64,000 nucleotides of DNA. Source: a bacterium BMS3Bbin03. Lineage in GTDB: Bacteria > Zhuqueibacterota > JdFR-76 > BMS3Abin05. The stretch lies in contig BDTM01000015.1 in NCBI GenBank assembly GCA_002898015.1, positions 1 through 64,000 on the forward strand. Direction: 5' to 3'. The position numbers and the translations under genes were made by a program. The notes below the pieces were generated by a model. That model ran no database searches and had not been told where the DNA came from. It saw nothing but the letters and a program-made list of their open reading frames with translations. Positions within the stretch are counted from its first letter, which is position 1, and every line of letters begins with the position of its first letter. Positions 43,499 to 52,291 of the stretch are shown one piece after another.

Positions 43499-43837
43499 AT
43501 GAAAATATATCGACTGTTCGGCCGTTTAATGCGCATTGGTTTAATCCTGATTGTGAGTCAGGTGATTTTCGGATGCTCCTCCAAAAGCAAACCCCCCAAG
43601 CCGCCGTTTTCGATGAATGCACTGGCAAGGCTCTATGTCAACGCAAAAGCCATTCAGTCGAGCTCTCTGCCTGACAGCGTGAAAGAAGCGGGATTGCGGG
43701 TTCTCTACAAAAAACACAAAATCTCCCGGGATTCGCTCAAGCAAATATTAATTTACTTTAAGAAAAATCCTGAAGTCTGGGAGTCCTTTTACAAAAAAGT
43801 TGAAACATTTTCTAAAACTCAGGGTCACCGGAAATAA
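43499..43837 (+). CDS. Small DUF4296-like lipoprotein
   Basis: 112-residue protein with a basic start, hydrophobic core and lipobox (VIFGC at about 21-25), then a proline-rich linker and an alpha-helical domain. The pattern LYKKHKISRDSLKQILIYFKKNPEVWESFYKKV resembles DUF4296 lipoproteins of the Bacteroidota, whose function is unknown. It is the only + strand gene in the second half of the window, has its own promoter, and is convergent with ccsB, sharing a terminator. Confidence 0.75.
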   Translation: MKIYRLFGRLMRIGLILIVSQVIFGCSSKSKPPKPPFSMNALARLYVNAKAIQSSSLPDSVKEAGLRVLYKKHKISRDSLKQILIYFKKNPEVWESFYKKVETFSKTQGHRK

Positions 43838-43890
43838 ACGACGCGCTCGGTTTGTCTGCCGCGGTTCGCGCCTGTAAAACCCAAAAAAAA

Positions 43891-43917
43891 TCCCGCTAAA
43901 TGAAACACCTAGCGGGA
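43891..43917. terminator. Hairpin terminator between lipoprotein and ccsB
   Basis: TCCCGCTA (43891-43898) and TAGCGGGA (43910-43917). On the minus strand the stem is followed by TTTTTTTT, so it is a good terminator for ccsB; on the plus strand only a weak T-run follows. Confidence 0.85.
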
Positions 43918-43941
43918 CTTGTCTTTCAAGTCTTTAAAATC

Positions 43942-44760
43942 CTAAACGTAAGCGTGCATTCCCCCGACAACCAGATTTCCAAAAAATGAGGCAAGCGCCA
44001 TGATGAAACCAATAATGGACATCCACGCGGCTTTCGACCCGCGCCACCCCTTTTGATAACGGGCATGGAGGTAAACCGTGTAAAATAACCAGATAATCAA
44101 TGCGCCGGTCTCTTTCGGATCCCAACTCCAGAAATTCCCCCAGGCATTGTACGCCCAAATGGCGCCCGCAAATAACGCCCCCACCGTGAACAGCGGGTAT
44201 CCGATGCTGATGGCTCTGTAATTAATATCATCCAGAAGCTCCAGACTGGGCAGGGCTTTGATATTGGTTTTGTCGCCAAGCTTTTTTCGCAAAAGATACA
44301 TAATACTCACGCCAAACGCCACTGCAAACGCCCCTTCCGCCAGTACGGCCATGGAGACATGAATCTGGAACCAGTAACTCTGCAAAGCGGGCATAAGTTG
44401 TTGAGAAATTTGTTTCGGCATGAGGGACGCCGCCGCCATTAACATCACCGGGACCGGAGAGACAAAAGACCCGATAATCGGCTTTTTATACTTCCAGAGA
44501 AAAATCAAAAATAATAAAACAGCCATCCACGCCATGGAGGACATGTATTCGTACATATTGGAAAATGGGGAATGCCCCGCCTGTACCCATCGTATGCCCA
44601 ATGCGATTGTATGGAAAATAAAACCAATCACCATGGCGGAAATGGCCGTTGTGGTGACAATTTTATTTTTAAACCCAAGATAAACCGTAAATGACAAAAA
44701 ACTAAGAAGATACAAAACAAACGCTACCCAAAAGTACATCACATCGCCTGGCTGCTGCAT
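43942..44760 (-). CDS. ccsB: Cytochrome c biogenesis protein CcsB/CcsA (heme exporter, WWD family)
   Basis: 272-residue membrane protein with about eight helices and the tryptophan-rich WWD motif WGNFWSWDPKE that binds heme outside the membrane. It works with ResB (next gene) in System II cytochrome c maturation. The ATG at 44760 is preceded by AAGGAG. The gene is 21 bp after resB. Confidence 0.93.
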   Translation of the reverse strand: MQQPGDVMYFWVAFVLYLLSFLSFTVYLGFKNKIVTTTAISAMVIGFIFHTIALGIRWVQAGHSPFSNMYEYMSSMAWMAVLLFLIFLWKYKKPIIGSFVSPVPVMLMAAASLMPKQISQQLMPALQSYWFQIHVSMAVLAEGAFAVAFGVSIMYLLRKKLGDKTNIKALPSLELLDDINYRAISIGYPLFTVGALFAGAIWAYNAWGNFWSWDPKETGALIIWLFYTVYLHARYQKGWRGSKAAWMSIIGFIMALASFFGNLVVGGMHAYV

Positions 44761-44781
44761 GGTTACTCCTTTTTTACGAAT

Positions 44782-46173
44782 CTATAGATGTTTAATTTCC
44801 GAAACAATTTTATCCATTTCTTTACTAAATTCATGTTTTCCCTTTGTGGTAGCTCCAGCGAAGAGCATCCGCACCTTCCCATTTTTAGAGGGTTCCAACA
44901 GAATCCAATAACGCTTGTGATACAAATAAAACGACAAAATAATACCCAGCGTCATCATGCCAATCCCAAACAAAATTGTGTCGGCCCCGGGATTCCGTGT
45001 CACTTCCAATCCGGTGAAGTAGGAAGGCTTGAAAGAGAGGAGAGTAAACTGATATTTCGCCTTTTTCACTTTATGCAAATCGGGGAAATATAAAAATGTC
45101 CACGTGTGGTACAGCAGGGAATCCCCCTTAAACACAGATAAGAACACCGCCGGATTTTTGGGGCTGGCAGACGCAGAATAAACCCGGTCGTTTTGGACGC
45201 GGAAATCGGCGGAAAAATCCGAGATTTCAACCGAATAGGGAGAGTTCGGCACCGGCACTTTTTGTTTAAACGGAACCACAATCACCGTATCGGGATGTGT
45301 TCCATTGACCGGAATGACTTTCAGCGTTGCCGATTGAATCGCCCGGGCATTGAAGGAATAGGAGCTTTGATAAAAGTTGAACCCTTTGTAGCGTAAAGGC
45401 CGGTTCACTTCAATTTTTTTGGTAAACAAATCTTTCCCGTTCTCTACCACGGTTAAGGTCGCCAGATAATCTTTGATCTGCCCCTTTGGATTGGTCAATA
45501 TTTTAAAATCATCGACGCGCACGCGAAATGGCGCTTTGGGTACCTGGATGAAATCACCCTTGGCGCCCCATTTGTAGGTTGAATAACCGAACTTCGACGT
45601 AATCACACCGCCGACCAACAAAACGAGCAGCCCCAGATGAATTAAAATATAACCGATTCGGGCCAGCCTGCCCCGGGTTGCAAAAACGATTACATTGTCC
45701 TTCTCTTTTGATGTGTAAAATTTAAAATACCGCTTTCTAAAAATCTTTTTAATTTTAGGCAGAAGCTGATCGGACGTTCCCGGCACCTCGAACGTGGTTT
45801 TCAGGTTCACCAATCGAAAATCTTCCGGATGCCGGCGAAAACTCTTCGACAGGGTTTGATGAATGTAATATTTAAAACGGGTAAACGTGCAGATGACAAT
45901 ATTAACGGCCAGCAGGATCAGAAAAAATTGATAAATCACGGAGCGAAAAGGATTGAAAACGCCGACCGATTTCATAAAATCAAACATCCCCTGACCAAAT
46001 TTTTGTGCATAATACACATCCCAGTTTTGAAAACGGGTGTTTAAAATCTCCCCCATCACAAGGGCAACAATGGATAAAATGCCCAGAATAATTAACAAGA
46101 TAATTGCTAATTTAAAGGAATGAAATAAATCCCAGATCCAGGCCCCGAAGTTTCGTTCTTTTTTCTTTGTCAT
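44782..46173 (-). CDS. resB: ResB-like cytochrome c biogenesis protein
   Basis: 463-residue membrane protein with three helices near the N-terminus, a long periplasmic domain and a final helix (GIGMMTLGIILSFYLYHKRYWI). The fold is that of ResB/Ccs1, which with CcsA/B attaches heme to apocytochrome c. It begins MTKKKERNFGAW and is expressed from a promoter at 46222-46250. Confidence 0.9.
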   Translation of the reverse strand: MTKKKERNFGAWIWDLFHSFKLAIILLIILGILSIVALVMGEILNTRFQNWDVYYAQKFGQGMFDFMKSVGVFNPFRSVIYQFFLILLAVNIVICTFTRFKYYIHQTLSKSFRRHPEDFRLVNLKTTFEVPGTSDQLLPKIKKIFRKRYFKFYTSKEKDNVIVFATRGRLARIGYILIHLGLLVLLVGGVITSKFGYSTYKWGAKGDFIQVPKAPFRVRVDDFKILTNPKGQIKDYLATLTVVENGKDLFTKKIEVNRPLRYKGFNFYQSSYSFNARAIQSATLKVIPVNGTHPDTVIVVPFKQKVPVPNSPYSVEISDFSADFRVQNDRVYSASASPKNPAVFLSVFKGDSLLYHTWTFLYFPDLHKVKKAKYQFTLLSFKPSYFTGLEVTRNPGADTILFGIGMMTLGIILSFYLYHKRYWILLEPSKNGKVRMLFAGATTKGKHEFSKEMDKIVSEIKHL

Positions 46174-46221
46174 GTTCTCTTATCTATTTTATGCTGAATC
46201 GTGACCAAAAATTTTAAACAA

Positions 46222-46250
46222 AATATAGCAAAAATATTTTAAAATTACAA
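46222..46250 (-). promoter_or_regulatory. Sigma70-like promoter for resB-ccsB
   Basis: Minus strand: TTGTAA (46245-46250), 17-bp spacer, TATATT (46222-46227). A perfect 14-bp palindrome, CCGGGTTAACCCGG, lies just upstream at 46259-46272. Confidence 0.5.
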
Positions 46251-46258
46251 CATTTTTT

Positions 46259-46272
46259 CCGGGTTAACCCGG
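46259..46272. promoter_or_regulatory. 14-bp perfect palindrome upstream of resB promoter
   Basis: CCGGGTTAACCCGG is self-complementary and sits between the citrate synthase terminator and the -35 of the resB promoter. The place suits an operator, but no regulator is known for it. Confidence 0.3.
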
Positions 46273-46289
46273 AAATCAAAAACATTAAA

Positions 46290-46315
46290 AAGGGAGAGAT
46301 AAACATCTCTCCCTT
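46290..46315 (-). terminator. Intrinsic terminator for citrate synthase
   Basis: AAGGGAGAGAT (46290-46300) and ATCTCTCCCTT (46305-46315) form an 11-bp stem with a 4-nt loop; on the minus strand TTTTTAATGTTTTT follows. It lies about 25 bp after the gltA stop. Confidence 0.85.
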
Positions 46316-46339
46316 CTCTGGATCGACTCACGGTTTCAA

Positions 46340-47647
46340 TTACTTTTTGATGCCGGCGACTTCTTCCAGCATGTCCGTTGTCACCGATTTCGGCCGTTCA
46401 ATCGGGTAGCCCAATGCCCGGTCCCAGGTGATGTTCGACAGCACGCCGATGGATCTTCCAATACCGAACAGCACGGTGTAGTAGTCATATTCCTTTAACC
46501 CGTAGTGCCATTGAATCACGCCGGACTGCGCATCCACATTTGGCCACGGATTCTTGGCTTTTCCCTGCTCTCTCAGAATCGGGGGCACGACCTTGTACAG
46601 CATATCCACATATTTGAATATCGGATCGTCCGGCAGATGCTTCAGGCAGAAATCCCGCTGCGCTTTATAGCGGGGATCGGTTCGCCGCAGGACGGCATGG
46701 CCATATCCCGGAATCACCTGCCCGGAATTCAGCGTATCCCACACAAATTTCTTCATTTCTTCTTCGGTGGGTTCTTTCCCGCCCATCTTTTTCATCACGC
46801 CCTGAATCCAACGCAGCACTTCCTGATTTGCCAGGCCGTGCAGCGGCCCTGCCAGCCCGTCCAGCATGCCCGAAATGGCATAATAAGGATCGGAGAGGGC
46901 GCTGGCGATTAAATGTCCGGTATGCGCACTCACATTACCGCTTTCGTGATCGCTGTGCAGAATGAAGTACAATCGCGCCACGTCATCGTAAGGCTTGTCG
47001 ATACCTATCATGTGTGCAAAATTACCGCCAAAATCCAGATTGGTATCCGGAGCGATAATGTCTCCGTTCCTGTATTTTAGCCGGTAAATGTACGCGCCGA
47101 TTTGAGGCATTTTTGCCAGCATATTCAACATGTCTTCATAAGCAGGATCCCAATAGTCCATTTTGCTCATGCCTTCCGCATACCGTTTTGCAAAAACCGA
47201 CTCGCGCTGCATGGCCAGAACGGCCGTGGCAAACATGGTCATCGGATGGGTGTCTCCCGGCATGGCCTTCAGCACATCGAATACATATTGCGGCACATGC
47301 TGCCGTTTTTTGAATTCCCCGGCCAGTTCTTCAACCTCTTTTGCGGTCGGCACATCACCCGTCAGCAACAGATACACATGACCTTCCACATAAGGCATTT
47401 CCGCACCGGGGACCTTGGGCAATTTTTCCAGTGCTTCCGGAATTGTGTACCCGCGGAAACGAATTCCTTCCATTGGGTCCAAATAGGAAATATCCGTCAC
47501 CAGACATTTTACGCCGCGCATCCCGCCAATCGCTTGGGCAATCGTCACATCACCCAGATGCACATTGCCATATTCTTTTGCCAGTCTCGTGGTTCTCGAA
47601 CGATGTGCCTGAATCTTTTCAAACAACTTTTCCTTTAATGCACTCAT
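46340..47647 (-). CDS. gltA: Citrate synthase (eukaryotic-like Si type)
   Basis: 435-residue citrate synthase. Catalytic motifs: HSDHESGNVSAHTGHL (His), PGYGHAVLRRTDPRY (His) and NVDAQSGV (Asp). The N-terminal part (VTIAQAIGGMRGVKCLVTD) and length are of the mitochondrial-like type rather than the shorter archaeal type. It makes citrate from acetyl-CoA and oxaloacetate. AAAGGAGA precedes the ATG; a terminator follows. Confidence 0.95.
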   Translation of the reverse strand: MSALKEKLFEKIQAHRSRTTRLAKEYGNVHLGDVTIAQAIGGMRGVKCLVTDISYLDPMEGIRFRGYTIPEALEKLPKVPGAEMPYVEGHVYLLLTGDVPTAKEVEELAGEFKKRQHVPQYVFDVLKAMPGDTHPMTMFATAVLAMQRESVFAKRYAEGMSKMDYWDPAYEDMLNMLAKMPQIGAYIYRLKYRNGDIIAPDTNLDFGGNFAHMIGIDKPYDDVARLYFILHSDHESGNVSAHTGHLIASALSDPYYAISGMLDGLAGPLHGLANQEVLRWIQGVMKKMGGKEPTEEEMKKFVWDTLNSGQVIPGYGHAVLRRTDPRYKAQRDFCLKHLPDDPIFKYVDMLYKVVPPILREQGKAKNPWPNVDAQSGVIQWHYGLKEYDYYTVLFGIGRSIGVLSNITWDRALGYPIERPKSVTTDMLEEVAGIKK

Positions 47648-47735
47648 GCCAATCTCCTTTTTATTTTTAGGTTATTAGATAAACAGCTCCTTACCTCTTA
47701 TCTTCGGCTCTAAACGAGCCCTGACTTTTAATCCC

Positions 47736-48929
47736 CTAAGCTTTCTTAAGCGCCTGTGACAAATCGTCGATAATATCATTCACATCTTCCAACCCCACGG
47801 AAAGCCGAACCATGCCTTCCGTGATACCCACCGCCGCCAATTCTTCCGGGCTGTATGTGGAGTGGGTCATCGTCGCCGGCTGTTCAATCAACGAATCAAC
47901 ATCGCCAAGGCTGACGGCGAGTGTGAGCAGTTTCACCGAATTCATCAAAATCTCTCCGGCCTTTTTGCCGCCTTTCAGCTCGAATGTGATCATTCCCCCA
48001 AAACCGTCCATCTGGCGGCAGGCCAGCTCATGCTGCTCGTGTGTTCTCAATCCCGGATACCAGACACGGCTCACTTTAGGATGAAAGTTTAAATATTGTG
48101 CGATCCGCATCGCATTTTCAGAATGCCGCTCCATTCGAACCGGAAGGGTCTTAAGCCCCCGGAGCAGGAGCCAGGCATTGAACGGACTGATGGCCGCCCC
48201 AATGTCCCGGTTAATCACATTCCTTGAGCGGTCGATAAATTCTTTGCTGCCCAAAATAACCCCGGCAATGGTGTCGCCGTGTCCGCCAATGTACTTTGTG
48301 GCGCTGTGAATCACAATATCCGCCCCCAATTGAAGCGGACGCTGGTAATACGGCGTGGCAAATGTATTGTCCACGATGACCAGCGCACCGTATTTGTGCG
48401 AGATTTGTGAAATCTCGGCAATGTCAAGAAGCTGAAGCGTGGGATTCGAAGGCGTTTCAATGTAAACCATCTTTGCCCCTTTTTCAAGATGATTCACCAG
48501 TTCATTTGAATCTCCCGGATTTATCGATTCCACTTTAATCCCGAGTGACGGCAGCGTTTCCTTAAACAGCAGGTGGGTGCCGCCGTACAATGTGTGCGCC
48601 GCCAGCATTTTATCACCGGCTTTCAACATGGTCAGGATGGCAATCGTGATGGCACCCATTCCGGAAGCGGTGGCCAGAGCGGCATCGGCTTCCTCCAGAA
48701 ATGCAATTTCCCGCTCAAAAGCCGCCTGAGTGGGGTTCCCCAGCCGGGTGTAAATATAGCCCTCTTTTTTGCCCGCAAAAATATCGGCGCCCTCTTTTGC
48801 ACTTTTAAAGGCAAATGTGGAACTTTGGTAAATCGGAAAAGAGACCGCTCCTGTTTGCGGGTCGGTACCGCTGGCTCCGTGCACGCAAATTGTTGCGAAA
48901 CTCATTTTTTTTAATTCCTGGGGAGTCAT
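47736..48929 (-). CDS. Cys/Met-metabolism PLP enzyme (methionine gamma-lyase or cystathionine gamma-synthase/lyase)
   Basis: 397-residue fold-type I PLP enzyme. The PLP lysine is in SATKYIGGHGD. The sequence resembles methionine gamma-lyase, but the position where that enzyme has an active-site cysteine (LYGCT) reads LYGGT here, as in cystathionine gamma-synthases and lyases. It could do transsulfuration or release methanethiol. No neighbour settles the choice. Confidence 0.85.
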   Translation of the reverse strand: MTPQELKKMSFATICVHGASGTDPQTGAVSFPIYQSSTFAFKSAKEGADIFAGKKEGYIYTRLGNPTQAAFEREIAFLEEADAALATASGMGAITIAILTMLKAGDKMLAAHTLYGGTHLLFKETLPSLGIKVESINPGDSNELVNHLEKGAKMVYIETPSNPTLQLLDIAEISQISHKYGALVIVDNTFATPYYQRPLQLGADIVIHSATKYIGGHGDTIAGVILGSKEFIDRSRNVINRDIGAAISPFNAWLLLRGLKTLPVRMERHSENAMRIAQYLNFHPKVSRVWYPGLRTHEQHELACRQMDGFGGMITFELKGGKKAGEILMNSVKLLTLAVSLGDVDSLIEQPATMTHSTYSPEELAAVGITEGMVRLSVGLEDVNDIIDDLSQALKKA

Positions 48930-48990
48930 GCCGCCTCCTTTTTTAATTGGGTCAGATGCTTTTTGCGATTACAAATATTTCGGGCCCGCC

Positions 48991-49818
48991 CTAAAGCGAC
49001 AACCTTTTACTCAGTTCGACCAGTTCCCGCGTATAATCATGCCGGGGTTCGGAGATCAATTCCTCTGTTTTTTGAATTTCCACGATTTTTCCATCGAACA
49101 GAATTCCGCTTCTATCGGCAATCTGCCGAAGCACCGCAAGATCATGCGTGATGAACAAGATGGACATCCCGCATTTTCGGCGAATGTCTTTCAGCAGCGT
49201 GATGATCTCCTGTTGAATGGACACATCCACGGCCGATGTGGGCTCATCCGCGATCAATAATTTGGGATTCGCCACCAAAAGCTCCGCAATCAGAAATCGC
49301 TGCTGCTGTCCGCCTGACAATTGAAATGGGTACTGGCGTAAAAATTTTCGATCATCCGGGAGATAAACCTGCCGCAGCGCCCTGGAGACCATTTCTTCCT
49401 GTTCATCTTTTCGGGGCGATTTCGTCCGCGCCACCTCGCCGATTTGCGTTTTTAATCGAAACACAGGATTCAGCGATGCGCCGGCGTTCTGAGGCAGATA
49501 GCTCATTTCTTTTCCCCAGAGGATCTCCATTTTCTTTGGGGAATAAAGGGATAATTCTTTCCCTTCGAATAAAATTCTGCCGGCGCGAATCTTAAGGGTT
49601 CCCGAAAGAGCCCCCAAAATGGCTTTTGCCAGTGTCGTTTTTCCGGCGCTCGATTCACCCAAAAGCCCAAATATCTCGCCTTTTCGAATATCAAAATTCA
49701 CATCCGATAAAATGGCGTGCTTCGATAAATTTTCAACAGCCAATCCGGTCACTTCCAGCAGGGAGGCCGGCCGTTCGCTTCCCGGCACAACAGATGTGTT
49801 TTCGTTAAAAGGCGTCAC
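48991..49818 (-). CDS. ABC transporter ATPase, oligopeptide/nickel type
   Basis: 275-residue ABC ATPase. Walker A GESSAGKTTL, signature LSGGQQQRFLIAEL and Walker B LLIADEPTSAVD. The order and the DVSIQQEIITLLKDIRRKCGMSILFITHDL block are those of DppD/OppD-type ATPases. The start GTG at 49818 overlaps the solute-binding protein gene by 14 bp. No permease genes lie nearby. Confidence 0.87.
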   Translation of the reverse strand: MTPFNENTSVVPGSERPASLLEVTGLAVENLSKHAILSDVNFDIRKGEIFGLLGESSAGKTTLAKAILGALSGTLKIRAGRILFEGKELSLYSPKKMEILWGKEMSYLPQNAGASLNPVFRLKTQIGEVARTKSPRKDEQEEMVSRALRQVYLPDDRKFLRQYPFQLSGGQQQRFLIAELLVANPKLLIADEPTSAVDVSIQQEIITLLKDIRRKCGMSILFITHDLAVLRQIADRSGILFDGKIVEIQKTEELISEPRHDYTRELVELSKRLSL

Positions 49819-51409
49819 GGTTCCAATTCCATTTGTATAAATAATAATACGTGCTTAACGGATGAAATATGGGTTTTTTCAAACAGTTCCGGTACACAAT
49901 CACCCGGTCCGGAACGTACAAAAATGTGACCGGCTGGTCCAGATAAATCAGCGATTGCAATTTCCACCAGAGTTTTTTGGCCTGATTCCGATCCGGCATT
50001 TTCGCCACCCGATCGATGAGTGAATCCACCTCCGGATTTCGATAAAAGAAACGGTTGAATCCGTTTTTAATCGATTCGGAATGCCAGAAGGACCGGAGGT
50101 CCAATTTGCTCGACACACGCCAGGCCGAAAGCACGGCTTGATAATCGCCTTTGCGAAATCGATCCAGAAAAATAGACCAGTCATAAAGCTGAATATGCGC
50201 ATCGATGCCGATTTTTTTTAACTCCGCCTGAATTAGAATCGCCAGGTCTCTTCGCGCCGGATTTCCGAAATTGGTCATCAACTCAAACCGAAACGGTTTC
50301 CCATTTTTTTCAAGCCTGCCGCTGCCGTTTACCTCGCGCCAGCCCTCCCGGGCAAAAATCTCTGAGGCTTTCTCCGGAGCGTACGGAAAAGGCCGGAGGG
50401 TGTCGCAATAAGCCCAGAATTGAGGCAGGACCGGACTGTTCAGCGGGATGGCGTAATCACCGAAAATATTTTTAATAATGGCCTTCCGGTTAATGGCCAT
50501 CGCCAGCGCCTGCCGTATTTTTCTGGAACGAAAAAGCGGATCCCGCTCATTCCAGCCCAGAAATCCGAAGGCCATATCCGGAAAACTGGCGACGTGAACG
50601 CCAAGCTTCCGTTTCAGATGCCCGATTTGACGGACCGATACGCCCTCCAGGATGTCAATCTCCCCATTTTTAATCTGCGACAGGCGAACCGACGCATCGC
50701 TGACGACCTTGAAGAGAACGTGTTTGATTTTGGGAAAACCCTTTCTAAAATAGTTCGGATTGGCTTCCAGTTCAATGGCCTGTTGGCGCATCCATTTTTT
50801 GAGCCGATACGGGCCATTCGTCACAGGCGTCTTGTTGAAAAGCGTGGTTTTCCAGGCCTCCGCGGGTAAATTCCTCAACACATGGGCAGGGATAATAAAT
50901 CCCTCGTTCGCATCCGTCAATTGATAGGGGTAATATTTAGAATAATAAAAGGTTACAATCGTGTCGTTCACCACAATGACGCTGTCGATCATTTCTTTCT
51001 GCGATTGTAGAATCCACCCCAGGGCGGGATTCGTCTCCTGCCTGAATGTAAACGCCACATCTTCCGCCGTGACGGGAACACCGTCGCTCCAGTACACATC
51101 GGAACGGAGTGTGAATGTAATTTTTCTGCGATTCGCACCGGATTCCCAGCGTTTTGCCAGTTCAGGGGCAAAGCGGTTTAATTCGGGCTTTTCCTGCAGC
51201 AGCCGCAGAAACAATTGCTCCTGAATATCCTGATCGATGGAATTTGTACTCAGCAGCGGATTCAAGGTTCTTGCATCTGCCGGAATACCAATGACCAGCG
51301 CGCGCGGCGTCCGCTGTTTTTGACACCCGATAACAATAATGCCAAAGAACAAAAAAACAAGTTCAAGAATTTCTTTCCTTTGGATGCGAAACACTTTAAA
51401 AAACAACAT
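49805..51409 (-). CDS. Extracellular solute-binding protein, family 5 (peptide/nickel), lipoprotein
   Basis: 534-residue periplasmic binding protein. It starts with a hydrophobic signal and lipobox (IIVIGC, Cys near residue 29). The SBP_bac_5 fold is shown by LVIGIPADARTLNPLL, VYWSDGVPVTAEDVAFTF and VRQALAMAINRKAIIKNIFG. It likely captures peptides, nickel or a related ligand. It overlaps the ATPase downstream and cdsA upstream. The permeases are missing here, so the transporter is incomplete in this window. Confidence 0.87.
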   Translation of the reverse strand: MLFFKVFRIQRKEILELVFLFFGIIVIGCQKQRTPRALVIGIPADARTLNPLLSTNSIDQDIQEQLFLRLLQEKPELNRFAPELAKRWESGANRRKITFTLRSDVYWSDGVPVTAEDVAFTFRQETNPALGWILQSQKEMIDSVIVVNDTIVTFYYSKYYPYQLTDANEGFIIPAHVLRNLPAEAWKTTLFNKTPVTNGPYRLKKWMRQQAIELEANPNYFRKGFPKIKHVLFKVVSDASVRLSQIKNGEIDILEGVSVRQIGHLKRKLGVHVASFPDMAFGFLGWNERDPLFRSRKIRQALAMAINRKAIIKNIFGDYAIPLNSPVLPQFWAYCDTLRPFPYAPEKASEIFAREGWREVNGSGRLEKNGKPFRFELMTNFGNPARRDLAILIQAELKKIGIDAHIQLYDWSIFLDRFRKGDYQAVLSAWRVSSKLDLRSFWHSESIKNGFNRFFYRNPEVDSLIDRVAKMPDRNQAKKLWWKLQSLIYLDQPVTFLYVPDRVIVYRNCLKKPIFHPLSTYYYLYKWNWNRDAF

Positions 51410-52277
51410 ATTTTAAATATAAAAAAATGAGCGGCGAAATCAGAAACAAAACGTCAAAACGATCAAAGACACCCCCGTGGCCCGGGATCAGCGTTGAAGA
51501 ATCCTTGACGCCCGCATCCCGTTTAAACATGGATTCGGCGAGATCACTGTATTGTCCGAAGATGCCGCAAATGCCGCCCAGTCCCAGCGATTCAAGAACG
51601 GTCATCTGTGTCGGGAAGAAGAGCGTCGCCAGAAGCGGTACGAGCAGCATGCCCAGAAAACCGCTGACCGCGCCTTCGATGGTCTTGTGCGGGCTGATTT
51701 TCGGGGCGATTTTGTGTTTCCCAATGGCGCTTCCGACAAAATAAGCCGCCGAATCCCCAAACCAGACGGTCAGAAACAGCGTCAGAATCCAGATCCCGCC
51801 GGTCCGGTACGGAATTCCCAATTGATTGGGTAATTCACGAATGGACACAAAAAAGCTCAACAGAAACGCGAGATAGACAATTCCCAGCAGCGTTATGGAA
51901 ATATTGTGATATTTGGACCCGCGATCGCGGTAAAGTTCCAGAATGGCCACGGTGATGGTGGCCGCCGCCAACAGATAAAGGCTGTACGACCGGTCAAAAA
52001 AATAAAAATCCCAGGTGATCAAAACTGTAAAAAGATAGCCCGGGATTTGATTGGGATGATCCCCTTTTCGCTCCGCCATTTCATAGAATTCCCGCAGCGC
52101 AAACAGCAGCACAAAATCGACAAAAATCAAAAAGGGTAATTTCCCCAAATAAGCCAGCACCAGAATGACGGGCCCGCCGATGACAGACGTCCATACGCGA
52201 TATTTTAACTGACCAAGTGCCAAAACCGTTTTCTCCTCATCATCGTTATAGGATAAAAGATCCCGACCGCCCGGCAT
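51396..52277 (-). CDS. cdsA: Phosphatidate cytidylyltransferase
   Basis: 293-residue integral membrane protein with about seven helices. The CdsA signature SDLAESMFKRDAGVKDSSTLIPGHGGVFDRFD is intact. It makes CDP-diacylglycerol for phospholipid synthesis. It is 14 bp after pyrD and overlaps the solute-binding protein gene by 14 bp. Confidence 0.95.
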   Translation of the reverse strand: MPGGRDLLSYNDDEEKTVLALGQLKYRVWTSVIGGPVILVLAYLGKLPFLIFVDFVLLFALREFYEMAERKGDHPNQIPGYLFTVLITWDFYFFDRSYSLYLLAAATITVAILELYRDRGSKYHNISITLLGIVYLAFLLSFFVSIRELPNQLGIPYRTGGIWILTLFLTVWFGDSAAYFVGSAIGKHKIAPKISPHKTIEGAVSGFLGMLLVPLLATLFFPTQMTVLESLGLGGICGIFGQYSDLAESMFKRDAGVKDSSTLIPGHGGVFDRFDVLFLISPLIFLYLKYVVF

Positions 52278-52291
52278 GACAGGCTGAATCG

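Noticed and set aside
47706..47720. Hairpin GGCTC-TAAAC-GAGCC between the PLP enzyme and gltA
   Set aside because: The stem is only five bp and no T tract follows on either strand.
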